Source: an uncultured Coriobacteriaceae bacterium | GTDB lineage: Bacteria; Actinomycetota; Coriobacteriia; Coriobacteriales; QAMH01 | Assembly (NCBI GenBank): GCA_902783175.1 | Contig: CACZQA010000188.1 | Span: forward strand, 1-5,539 | DNA: 5,539 nt | Direction: 5' to 3' | Shown: positions 1 to 5,539 of the stretch, one piece after another | Layout of the letters: every line of letters begins with the position of its first letter | Position numbering within the stretch: position 1 is the first letter of the stretch | Made by a program: the position numbers and the translations under genes | The notes under the pieces: model-generated | The model's database searches: none | Told to the model about the DNA's origin: nothing | Seen by the model: only the letters and a program-made list of their open reading frames with translations

Positions 1-238
1 CGACGAGAAGGGCATTGATCTGGTCTTGCGTCACGTGATGCGAGAAGCCCTTCTTGCCCACGTACTCGAGGCGCGCGTCGGGGCGCGCATGGGCGAGCAG
101 GGCGCCGTTGGAGAGATAGTCGTAGACCACCACGTCCGCCTGCTCGATGAGCTCGACGGCGCGGATCGTGGCGAGGCCGGGGTCTCCCGGGCCCGCCCCC
201 ACCAGATAGACCGTCGCGGGTGTCGTCGCATCTGCCAT
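1..238 (-). CDS. cobA: Uroporphyrinogen-III C-methyltransferase, N-terminal part (cut by left edge)
   Basis: This enzyme uses S-adenosylmethionine to methylate uroporphyrinogen III at C2 and C7, giving precorrin-2, the branch point to siroheme, cobalamin and siroheme-derived heme. Seventy-nine codons are visible. The start reads [20 protein letters not shown], and the glycine-rich GAGPGDP loop (residues 14-20) is the family's SAM-binding signature. It is followed by the typical [17 protein letters not shown] and YVGKKG stretches. The ATG follows the hemC stop codon with no spacer (TAA|ATG). GAGGAG at 245-250, inside the end of hemC, lies 6 nt before the ATG and fixes this start. The C-terminus is outside the window. 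In many anaerobes this protein is fused to uroporphyrinogen-III synthase (HemD), but that cannot be judged here. Family assignment is firm; a paralogous tetrapyrrole methylase of the Cbi/Cob type is less likely given the neighbours. Confidence 0.93.
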   Translation of the reverse strand, partial: MADATTPATVYLVGAGPGDPGLATIRAVELIEQADVVVYDYLSNGALLAHARPDARLEYVGKKGFSHHVTQDQINALLV

Positions 239-1186
239 TTAGAGCTCCTCGTTTTCGAGAATGTCCGCGAGTATCGTCCGCGCGTCCTGGGCGACGAGCT
301 CGTCGACCACGTGCTGCGCGAGCTCGAGCGGCGAGGCACCGTCGGCTGCGGTGCAGTGCGCCCGCGCGATGCGGCTGCCGTCGAGCGAGAGCACGATCGC
401 GTCCATCACGAGGCGCCCCTGCTCCTCGCGCGCGTACACGCCCATCGGCACCTTGCAGCTGCCACCCAGCGACGCGAGCACGAAGCGCTCTGCGGACACG
501 CAGCGCACGGTGGGCTCGTCGCTCACGAGCGCGACGAGGCGCGCGGTCTGCTCGTCGTCGGCGCGTATCTCCACGCCGACGGCGCCCTGCCCCGCTGCGG
601 GCACCATCACGTCGCCGGGGATGAGGCAGGCGATCTTGTCGGACTCGCCCATGCGCTCGAGCCCCGCCGCCGCGAGGATCGCGCCGTCGTATTCGTCGCC
701 GTACGCCTTGCGCAGGCGCGTGTCCACGTTGCCGCGTATGCCCTTGGGCTCGACCTGCGGAAACCTTGCCCGCAGCTGCGCGGCGCGGCGCAAAGAGCCC
801 GTCCCGATGCGCGTGCCGGCAGGCAGCGCGTCAAGCGATGCCACGCCCGTCAGACGCGGTCCGCACACGAGCGCGTCGCGCACGTCGGCGCGCGGGAGCA
901 TCGCCCCGATGGCGCAGCCCGGCGCAAGCTCGCTCGGGACGTCCTTCATCGAGTGCACGCACAGGTCGGCCTCGCCGTCCACCAAGGCACGCTCGAGCTC
1001 CTTCGTGAACATGCCCTTGTCGCCGATCTTGTCGAGCGGCCTGTCGAGCGTCACATCCCCCGTCGTCTTGAGCACGACGAGCTCGGCCTCGAGCCCCGGG
1101 GATGCCGCGCAAAGCGCGTCTTTTACCGTGTTTGCCTGCCACAGCGCGAGCGCGCTGCCGCGCGTCGCGATACGAAGCTTCGTCAT
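239..1186 (-). CDS. hemC: Hydroxymethylbilane synthase (porphobilinogen deaminase)
   Basis: HemC joins four porphobilinogen molecules into linear hydroxymethylbilane in the cytoplasm, using a covalently bound dipyrromethane cofactor. The 315-residue protein has the family's usual length and all its signatures: IATRGSALALWQA near the N-terminus, KTTGD (40-44), DKGMFTKELE, VHSMKDVP with the catalytic Asp at residue 82, and GTGSLRR and RGNVDTRL for substrate and cofactor binding. The cofactor-attachment motif is ERFVLASLGGSCKVPMG, with Cys244 as the expected attachment residue. The third domain then runs to the C-terminus. The ATG directly follows the hemA stop (TAG|ATG), and AAAGGG at 1196-1201 sits 9 nt upstream as ribosome binding site. 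The gene lies between hemA and cobA in one transcription unit, so translation is probably coupled. No key residue is missing. Confidence 0.98.
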   Translation of the reverse strand: MTKLRIATRGSALALWQANTVKDALCAASPGLEAELVVLKTTGDVTLDRPLDKIGDKGMFTKELERALVDGEADLCVHSMKDVPSELAPGCAIGAMLPRADVRDALVCGPRLTGVASLDALPAGTRIGTGSLRRAAQLRARFPQVEPKGIRGNVDTRLRKAYGDEYDGAILAAAGLERMGESDKIACLIPGDVMVPAAGQGAVGVEIRADDEQTARLVALVSDEPTVRCVSAERFVLASLGGSCKVPMGVYAREEQGRLVMDAIVLSLDGSRIARAHCTAADGASPLELAQHVVDELVAQDARTILADILENEEL

Positions 1187-2689
1187 CTACCGTTGCCCTT
1201 TCGTGTCCTGGGCGTTTCTGCCCTCGGCGAGAAACGTCTCCTTGATCTGCTCAAGCAGCTCGTTCGGGATGCTATCGACCGTACCCGTGTAGCCGTGCGC
1301 CGCTAGCAGCTGCGCGACCTCGTCCGGCAGGTCGTCGAGGTTTTTCGGGAGCTTCCCCGTGCCCATGATGTTCGCGACCTCGGTGGGGATGCGCCTCGTG
1401 CCCGGCGGGAACGTGTCCAGGCCGAACAGGTAGCGCGCCGCCTCGGTGTAGTAGAACGAGTCCGCGCTCTTCGCCTCCTTGCGCAGGCGCATGACCGGCC
1501 CGTGGAGGAGCTTTTTCACGATCGCGTTGCCGTAGGCCTCGAGCACGTCTGCGGCGCCTTCGGGAAGCTCGCCCCCACATGCCTTCCTGAGCTCCTTTTG
1601 CGCGTGCTTGAGCTCGCGTTCGACGACCAGGTCGCCCTTGGAGTAGATCTCCTTGACCGTCGGGCTGACGAGGCGCTCCTGCATCCACGTGAGGAACTCC
1701 TCCACTGCCTCGTCGGCCATGCGCTCGACCTCGGCAACCGCCTGCGCACGGTGCGCGCGGCCCTCGTCGATGATGTCCGCGAGCGCCTCCTGGTCGTAGA
1801 GCACGACGCCGAACAGCTCGTCACAGCCCGCCTCGACGTTGCGCGGGACGCCCTCGTCCACGATGACGAGCGGCGCGGTGCTCCTGCCGACGGCACTGCG
1901 TGCCCGCGCGAGCTCGTCTTTTGCCACGATCGGGTCCTCGGAGCCCATCATCGAAAAGACGACGTCTGCCCGTGCCAGGGCATCGTAGCGGTCCTCGAAG
2001 GCGACCGCTCGCGCCCCGATCGTCTCGGCGAAGCGCTCCGCATGAGCGATGGTGCGCGAGACGACGACGATGTCTGCCGCGCGCGCCTCGACGAGGTAAT
2101 GGGAGATGAGCCCGGCCATCTCGCCCGCACCCAAAATGACCACGGAGCTGCTCGAGAAGTCCTCGATGTTCATCGACGCCGCCTTGAACGCCGTCGTGGA
2201 AAGCGAGACCGAATCCGCGCCGATGCCCGTCTCGGAGCGCACGCGCTTGCCCAGGTTGAGAGCGAGCTTGTAGAGCTTCGTCATGATGTCGTGGCAGGTC
2301 TGCGCCTCGACGGCGGTCTCGTACGAGCGCTTCATCTGCCCGAGGATCTGCGCCTCGCCCAGCACCTGCGAGTCAAGCGAGCACACGACGCGAAAGACGT
2401 GCTGGACGGCATCGATGTCGCGGTAGAGGTAGAACTCCCTGCGACTGGGCTCCTCGCCCAGCCGCTCGGCAAAAAACGCCCGCGCGGCGTCTGCGCCGAT
2501 GCGGTCGGTATAGGCGTTCAAGGAGAGCTCGACCCTGTTGCACGTCGAGAGCAGCGCCGCCTCCTCTATGCCGTCTTGCCGGCAGAGCTCCTGGAGCACG
2601 TGCACCTGCTCGGACGTCGCCACGGCAATTTTCTCGCGCATCGAAATCGGGGCGGTTTTGTAGCTCGTCCCCATCACGATAAAGGCCAT
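1187..2689 (-). CDS. hemA: Glutamyl-tRNA reductase with extended C-terminal tail
   Basis: HemA reduces glutamyl-tRNA(Glu) with NADPH to glutamate-1-semialdehyde, the first committed step of C5-pathway tetrapyrrole synthesis. Visible signatures are GTSYKTAPISMREK near the N-terminus; LLSTCNRVE with the nucleophilic Cys50; SLDSQVLGEAQILGQMK (104-120); a Rossmann dinucleotide loop GAGEMA (187-192); and VDEGVPR (277-283), where many homologues have DIAVPR. A charged helical dimerisation region covers about 310-420. At 500 residues it exceeds the usual 410-450. Family members typically end near a motif like LFGLD (421-425), but here 75 further residues follow, containing three [IL]Px-E-[VL] repeats at 434, 454 and 474. 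The ATG abuts the stop of the preceding gene (TAG|ATG), and AGGGG at 2696-2700 lies 6 nt upstream. HemA is commonly the control point of the pathway; no regulatory element specific to it is visible. Confidence 0.97.
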   Translation of the reverse strand: MAFIVMGTSYKTAPISMREKIAVATSEQVHVLQELCRQDGIEEAALLSTCNRVELSLNAYTDRIGADAARAFFAERLGEEPSRREFYLYRDIDAVQHVFRVVCSLDSQVLGEAQILGQMKRSYETAVEAQTCHDIMTKLYKLALNLGKRVRSETGIGADSVSLSTTAFKAASMNIEDFSSSSVVILGAGEMAGLISHYLVEARAADIVVVSRTIAHAERFAETIGARAVAFEDRYDALARADVVFSMMGSEDPIVAKDELARARSAVGRSTAPLVIVDEGVPRNVEAGCDELFGVVLYDQEALADIIDEGRAHRAQAVAEVERMADEAVEEFLTWMQERLVSPTVKEIYSKGDLVVERELKHAQKELRKACGGELPEGAADVLEAYGNAIVKKLLHGPVMRLRKEAKSADSFYYTEAARYLFGLDTFPPGTRRIPTEVANIMGTGKLPKNLDDLPDEVAQLLAAHGYTGTVDSIPNELLEQIKETFLAEGRNAQDTKGQR

Positions 2690-3367
2690 CTAGCACCCCT
2701 CTCCCACGAGCGGAGCCACGAGCTCGCCGTATATCCGCTCGGCATCGAGCTGCTCCCCGGCGGCGATGCGCTCGCGCAGGCCGCCTGCGGCAATCGCCTC
2801 GTACAGCGGCTTGCGCGCCGCCGCCGGGCCGGGGACCCGCTGCTTGATGAGCGTGCGCAGCTCGCCGAGCACGTCGATGTACGCCTCCCAGCTCTCGTCG
2901 AACTGTTCTTCGAGGGAACGGCGGATGTCACGTGCCACAGACGGTGCGGCTCCGCCCGTCGACACGGCGATCTGCAGGCAGCCGCGGCGCAGAACGCTCG
3001 GGATGATGACGTTGCACTTGTCGGGCACGTCGACGACGTTCACGAACTGGCTGTTGGCGATTGCCTCAGCGTAGACCGCCTCGTTGACGGCGCTGTCATC
3101 CGTCGCGCAGATGACCAGAAACGAGCCGGAAAGGTCGCCGCGCTCGTAGGCGCGGCGCACGAGCTCGACCGTCCCTGCCGCCGCCGCGTCTTCGACGGCA
3201 GCGGTGCACGCCGGCGCGACGACGCGCACGCGCGCGCCGTGTCCGAGCAGCATCTCAATCTTGCGCTCGGCAACGCGTCCGGCACCGACGACGGTGACGA
3301 GCGCCCCGCGCAAGTCGACGTAGAGCGGACACGGAGGAATCGGTTTACGGCTTGCACTGTGACCCAT
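2690..3367 (-). CDS. sirC: Precorrin-2 dehydrogenase (SirC / CysG N-terminal-domain type)
   Basis: This enzyme oxidises precorrin-2 to sirohydrochlorin with NAD, leading to siroheme or siroheme-derived products. The 225-residue protein matches the CysG N-terminal/Met8p/SirC family. YVDLRGALVTVVGAG opens the Rossmann fold, with GAGRVAERK (28-36) as NAD loop. ICATDD (86-91) and NVVDVP (110-115) follow; Asp113 corresponds to the catalytic Asp of CysG and Met8p. IIPSVLRRG, the AVSTGGAAPSVARDIR block and a helical dimerisation tail end the protein. It lacks the methyltransferase half of CysG; that activity is supplied by the separate cobA. Whether it also inserts iron, as Met8p does, cannot be read from sequence. 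The frame is open to a TTG at 3478, but homology begins after the ATG at 3365-3367, with AAGGGG at 3378-3383 10 nt before it. It is the first gene of the operon. Confidence 0.94.
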   Translation of the reverse strand: MGHSASRKPIPPCPLYVDLRGALVTVVGAGRVAERKIEMLLGHGARVRVVAPACTAAVEDAAAAGTVELVRRAYERGDLSGSFLVICATDDSAVNEAVYAEAIANSQFVNVVDVPDKCNVIIPSVLRRGCLQIAVSTGGAAPSVARDIRRSLEEQFDESWEAYIDVLGELRTLIKQRVPGPAAARKPLYEAIAAGGLRERIAAGEQLDAERIYGELVAPLVGEGC

Positions 3368-3432
3368 GGATACACGTCCCCTTCTCTTCGCGAGACATGC
3401 TAGCAAAGCGCGTTTGGCAGACAGGCCACGAA

Positions 3433-3451
3433 ATGCCGCATCGCGCGGCAT
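3433..3451 (-). repeat. Perfect 7-bp inverted repeat in the operon leader
   Basis: ATGCCGC and GCGGCAT are separated by 5 nt (GCGAT when read on the minus strand). In RNA this forms a GC-rich hairpin ending 65 nt before the sirC ATG. It is followed by only three T residues, so it is a poor intrinsic terminator. It could be a protein-binding operator or a leader hairpin; the sequence alone does not decide. Confidence 0.45.
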
Positions 3452-3523
3452 CTGCACGCTGAGCGGGGAGAACTGCAACCCAACAGAACTGATAGTTTTT
3501 GCAGGCGAGTCTCTTGCGCGCCC

Positions 3524-3543
3524 AAAAGTGCCGCAGACGGGCA
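3524..3543 (-). terminator. Weak candidate terminator after the LuxR-type gene
   Basis: Two nucleotides after the TAA of the LuxR-type gene, the minus strand reads TGCC, a 7-nt loop, GGCA, then CTTTT. The stem is only 4 bp and the T run 4 nt, so termination would be leaky at best. Its position right behind the stop codon is the main support. Confidence 0.25.
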
Positions 3544-3545
3544 GC

Positions 3546-5153
3546 TTACCCCTGCATCTTCTCCTCGACGAAGTTGATGAGCTCCTGCTTGGAGTGCACC
3601 CCGAGCTTGCGGTAGAGGTTCTGCTGGTGGAAGCGTACCGTGCTCCCCGAGATGTAGAGCTGCTCGGCGATGTAGCTCGACGAGTAGCCGCGCGAAGTCA
3701 TGACGCAGACTTCTTCTTCGCGCGGGGTGAGGCTGTACGTGTCGGCGAGCTCGGCGCAGTAGTCCTCCAGGGTCTTTTCCGCCGGCAGGGGCTCTGCTTG
3801 GGAGGGCACGTCGTCTTCGGGCTGCTGCTCCCGGGGCTTCGGCACTTCATCGTGCGCCGCGTCGCCGCGCCCGACGCCCCCGTGCGATGGCGCCGCATCT
3901 CCAGCTGATGCCGCCGCCTCGAGACCGCGTCGGTACGCCGCCGCCGGAACAAGGCGCTCCTCCTCGCTCGGCTGGCGCTCCGCGTGCTCCATGAACATGG
4001 CGAAGGCGAACACGACGCCCAAGATGAGGGCGATAACCCCGCCAAACGCACTCGGCACCTGCATGCCAAGCGGCAGGACGGACGCGAGGCGTGCGCCAAG
4101 CCCGACGTTGAAGATGCTGTTCGTGATGACGAGCAGGATGCCGCCCGTCAGAAAGCGCGGGAGCAGCGAGGTCGAGACGAGCGCCGGGAGGATCATCCAG
4201 CGCAGGAAGTGGTAGCACAGGATGAGCGCGAACACGAGCCCGAGCGTGATGCTGCCCAGCATCTGCCCGCTCGTGATGACGAACGCGAGGATGGCGGCGA
4301 GCAGGATGAACAGCGGAACCCAGATGACCTGAGCCCAGTTGTCGACGGCGAGCACCACGAGCACGCAAAACACGATGGTCAACGCGGCGGCAACGCCCAT
4401 GACGGGGTAGCTCACCCCTTCCATGACGTTCCACGACAGCGTGGTCGCCACGCCGTAGATGAGCGCCCCGAGAATGCCGCAGACGACGAACATGATCGCG
4501 GAGAACCACGGGAACAGACGAAACTCGTCTGCCGAGTACGCGCCCTGGTCGACACAGGACGAGAGCGTGGGGTCGGCGGCGAGGATGCCCAGCGTGGAGA
4601 GGACGCCCGATGCCGCGAACAGCACGGTGCCCACGGGCGGCGGCAGAAGCATGGATGCCGCGATCAATATGCCGCCCACAGCGAGGCCGGCAAGGCTCAC
4701 CGCAATGATCTCCTTGAGCGACCTGCTGCTCAGCAGCATCATGAGCGAGAACATCGCGAACGCGCTGCCCGCGCCGCACACGAGTGCCGTGGCGACCTGC
4801 AGCCAGGGCAGGGCGCTCGCGGACAGGACGAGCACACCGATGCCCATGCAGGCGCCCGCAGCGCCGAGCGAAAGGCGGCTGATCGCGGATCTGTGCAGGC
4901 ACCCCAGCGCCGTGAGGGCGACGAGCGCGACGACGCGTGCGCCCGTGCTCACGGTGCCCACGAGGTCCATCTGCGCGGCGGTCCCGGCAAACAGCACGCC
5001 GGAAAAGCCCGAGCCGAAGGCACGTGCGAACGCCATCGTGCAACCGAACGCGAGCGCGGCCATGACGACCTTCGCAAGCGATGGCCTGGGGGCGGATGTC
5101 GTGAGAGGTGCCGACGTTGCGGCGGGCTTCGTGTCTGCTGCGTCTGTATTCAT
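3546..5153 (-). CDS. Membrane-spanning LuxR-type transcriptional regulator
   Basis: This is a 535-residue one-component regulator fused to a polytopic membrane domain. Residues 1-27 are a Thr/Ala/Pro-rich tail. Residues about 27-389 hold some 12 hydrophobic segments (near 28-48, 68-86, 96-114, 118-141, 147-170, 173-193, 214-238, 250-270, 274-296, 299-316, 335-355, 366-389). A hydrophilic, acidic, Pro-rich linker (about 390-465) precedes a LuxR/GerE helix-turn-helix at about 474-530. That domain includes SLTPREEEVCVMTSRGYS, YIAEQLYISGSTVRFH and NLYRKLGVHSKQELI, all typical family positions. With 12 segments both ends would be cytoplasmic, as DNA binding requires. The likely role is sensing a small molecule at the membrane and controlling nearby genes; the ligand is unknown. 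From memory, a large family of such regulators exists in Eggerthella and relatives. ATG 5153 has no Shine-Dalgarno, and an in-frame TAA lies 9 nt upstream of it. ATG 5063 (Met31) with AAGG 5 nt before it is an alternative start. Confidence 0.9.
   Translation of the reverse strand: MNTDAADTKPAATSAPLTTSAPRPSLAKVVMAALAFGCTMAFARAFGSGFSGVLFAGTAAQMDLVGTVSTGARVVALVALTALGCLHRSAISRLSLGAAGACMGIGVLVLSASALPWLQVATALVCGAGSAFAMFSLMMLLSSRSLKEIIAVSLAGLAVGGILIAASMLLPPPVGTVLFAASGVLSTLGILAADPTLSSCVDQGAYSADEFRLFPWFSAIMFVVCGILGALIYGVATTLSWNVMEGVSYPVMGVAAALTIVFCVLVVLAVDNWAQVIWVPLFILLAAILAFVITSGQMLGSITLGLVFALILCYHFLRWMILPALVSTSLLPRFLTGGILLVITNSIFNVGLGARLASVLPLGMQVPSAFGGVIALILGVVFAFAMFMEHAERQPSEEERLVPAAAYRRGLEAAASAGDAAPSHGGVGRGDAAHDEVPKPREQQPEDDVPSQAEPLPAEKTLEDYCAELADTYSLTPREEEVCVMTSRGYSSSYIAEQLYISGSTVRFHQQNLYRKLGVHSKQELINFVEEKMQG
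5069..5072 (-). promoter_or_regulatory. Shine-Dalgarno-like AAGG before an internal ATG (alternative start)
   Basis: AAGG lies 5 nt before the in-frame ATG at 5061-5063 (Met31 of the LuxR-type protein). The annotated ATG at 5151-5153 has no such site. Starting here would remove the Thr/Ala/Pro-rich tail but keep most of the first membrane segment. The match is short and could be chance. Confidence 0.25.
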
Positions 5154-5237
5154 GAATCGACATTATACGCAAGGCAAAGTGGCGTACCCTGATAAGCGTT
5201 TCGCAACCGACAACCTCGCGCAGGAGACCGGCACACC
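5154..5237. promoter_or_regulatory. Divergent promoter region between the LuxR-type gene and apbE
   Basis: This 84-bp gap must serve both genes. The minus-strand side has the TATAAT box. On the plus side no clear -35/-10 pair was recognised; GATAAG (5191-5196) is a partial -10 match at best. A short imperfect palindrome, GCG-TTT-CGC (5196-5204), lies in the middle. An operator for the membrane LuxR-type regulator would be expected here, but none can be named. Confidence 0.5.
5162..5167 (-). promoter_or_regulatory. Perfect TATAAT -10 box of the LuxR-type gene
   Basis: The minus strand reads GCGTATAATGTCGATTCATG, an exact consensus -10 hexamer in otherwise GC-rich DNA. Only 8 nt lie between it and the ATG at 5153, so transcription would begin at about 5153-5155, on or next to the start codon. 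No good -35 is seen 16-18 bp upstream. The promoter may therefore depend on an activator, possibly the regulator itself. Confidence 0.55.
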
Positions 5238-5539
5238 ATGGAGCAAGCAGAAGCAGACGCACGCGAAGGCGCGCTCGACCCGATTGTCAACGAAGACTAC
5301 CTCGAGACGGGAACAGGCGAGGGCGGAGCGCTGGCCACTGCCAAGATCCACGCCTTCAGCACCAACGTCGAGCTGCGCTTCTACCCCGAGGGCGTCGACG
5401 CAGACGAGGTGATCTTGGCATTCATCGCTGCCTGCCGCCGCTACGAGCGGCTGTTCAGCAGGACGCTCCCCCACTCCGACATCGCGCGCATCAACGCGGC
5501 GCACGGAGAGCCCGTCTCAGTCGATCCCGAGACCGCCGA
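5238..5539 (+). CDS. apbE: ApbE-family FAD:protein FMN transferase, N-terminal part (cut by right edge)
   Basis: ApbE moves FMN from FAD onto a threonine of target flavoproteins, including NqrB/C- and RnfD/G-like subunits and FMN-binding-domain reductases. One hundred codons are visible. After a hydrophilic acidic start (about residues 1-34) comes AFSTNVELRFY, matching the family's opening strand. CRRYERLFSRTLPHSDIARIN (66-86, given in parts: YERLFSR 69-75, SDIARIN 80-86) and AAHGEPV follow, which are the most typical N-terminal ApbE signature. There is no signal peptide or lipobox, unlike many exported ApbE lipoproteins, so this copy may act in the cytoplasm. AGGAG at 5222-5226 lies 11 nt before the ATG, which is a long spacing. 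The Mg- and FAD-binding residues further on are outside the window. The gene is divergent from the membrane LuxR-type regulator, which may control it. Confidence 0.88.
   Translation, partial: MEQAEADAREGALDPIVNEDYLETGTGEGGALATAKIHAFSTNVELRFYPEGVDADEVILAFIAACRRYERLFSRTLPHSDIARINAAHGEPVSVDPETA

Larger units (their letters stand above)
3368..3545. other. Non-coding spacer: leader of the tetrapyrrole operon
   Basis: This 178-bp stretch separates the stop of the LuxR-type gene from the first tetrapyrrole gene, both on the minus strand. It must hold the promoter of the tetrapyrrole operon unless that operon is read from upstream. The minus strand has a locally A-rich patch (about 3490-3502, reading CAAAAACTATCAG), but no convincing -35/-10 pair was found. 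One perfect inverted repeat (3433-3451) and one weak terminator-like hairpin (3524-3543) are listed separately. No recognisable cobalamin riboswitch, T-box or tRNA was seen. Confidence 0.6.

Noticed and set aside
26..1306. Long plus-strand open frame (426 residues) opposite hemC and cobA
   Set aside because: It is antisense to certain hemC. The product is Arg/His/Ala-rich and has no domain pattern, as expected from stop-free antisense frames in high-GC genes.
3345..3398. 17-codon minus-strand reading frame overlapping the sirC start, a possible leader peptide
   Set aside because: No ribosome binding site precedes its ATG, and the peptide shows no regulatory codon run. It is likely chance.
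1502..3403. Long plus-strand open frame (633 residues) opposite hemA and sirC
   Set aside because: It covers two well-supported genes and their junction on the other strand, and its composition is typical of an antisense shadow. No family motif is visible.
3368..3478. 37-codon N-terminal extension of the precorrin-2 dehydrogenase from a TTG at 3478
   Set aside because: Family homology begins only after the ATG at 3365-3367, which has AAGGGG upstream. The extension is basic, has no recognisable feature, and would run through the leader inverted repeat.
3984..5192. Plus-strand open frame (402 residues) opposite the LuxR-type gene
   Set aside because: It is highly charged (Asp/Glu/Arg/His-rich), which is the antisense image of a hydrophobic membrane protein. 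It is not an independent gene.
5163..5504. Minus-strand 113-residue frame opposite apbE
   Set aside because: The plus strand encodes a clear ApbE N-terminus here. The antisense frame has no motif and runs through the divergent promoter region.

Overview
The window is high-GC bacterial chromosomal DNA, almost fully coding. It holds five genes with support: four complete or partial tetrapyrrole genes or their neighbours on the minus strand, and one partial gene on the plus strand. A multi-membrane-spanning protein ending in a LuxR-type DNA-binding domain, an ApbE-type flavin transferase and an early-tetrapyrrole operon with a precorrin-2 dehydrogenase, all at high GC, suggest an anaerobic actinobacterium of the Coriobacteriia, most likely Eggerthellaceae-like. 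This placement is an inference from gene content and style; no 16S or marker gene is present.

Region 1-3367 (minus strand, transcribed right to left) is a compact tetrapyrrole operon: precorrin-2 dehydrogenase (sirC-like), glutamyl-tRNA reductase (hemA), hydroxymethylbilane synthase (hemC) and the start of uroporphyrinogen-III C-methyltransferase (cobA, cut by the left edge). At all three junctions the stop codon is followed immediately by the next ATG, with a Shine-Dalgarno sequence inside the upstream gene. Together these enzymes cover glutamyl-tRNA to glutamate semialdehyde, porphobilinogen to hydroxymethylbilane, and uroporphyrinogen III through precorrin-2 to sirohydrochlorin. The steps for hemL, hemB and hemD are not visible and may lie beyond the left edge. 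HemA carries an unusual 75-residue tail built of three 20-residue degenerate repeats.

Region 3368-3545 is a 178-bp non-coding leader or spacer with one clear inverted repeat and a weak terminator-like hairpin.

Region 3546-5153 (minus strand) is a 535-residue protein with about 12 predicted membrane segments and a C-terminal LuxR/GerE helix-turn-helix: a membrane-tethered one-component regulator. Its ATG lies only 8 nt from a perfect TATAAT box, which suggests a leaderless mRNA.

Region 5154-5237 is an 84-bp divergent promoter region. From 5238 to the right edge (plus strand) is the N-terminal third of an ApbE-family FAD:protein FMN transferase without a visible signal peptide. The divergent layout makes this gene, and whatever follows it, a candidate target of the membrane regulator. 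No RNA genes, mobile elements or CRISPR arrays were seen.
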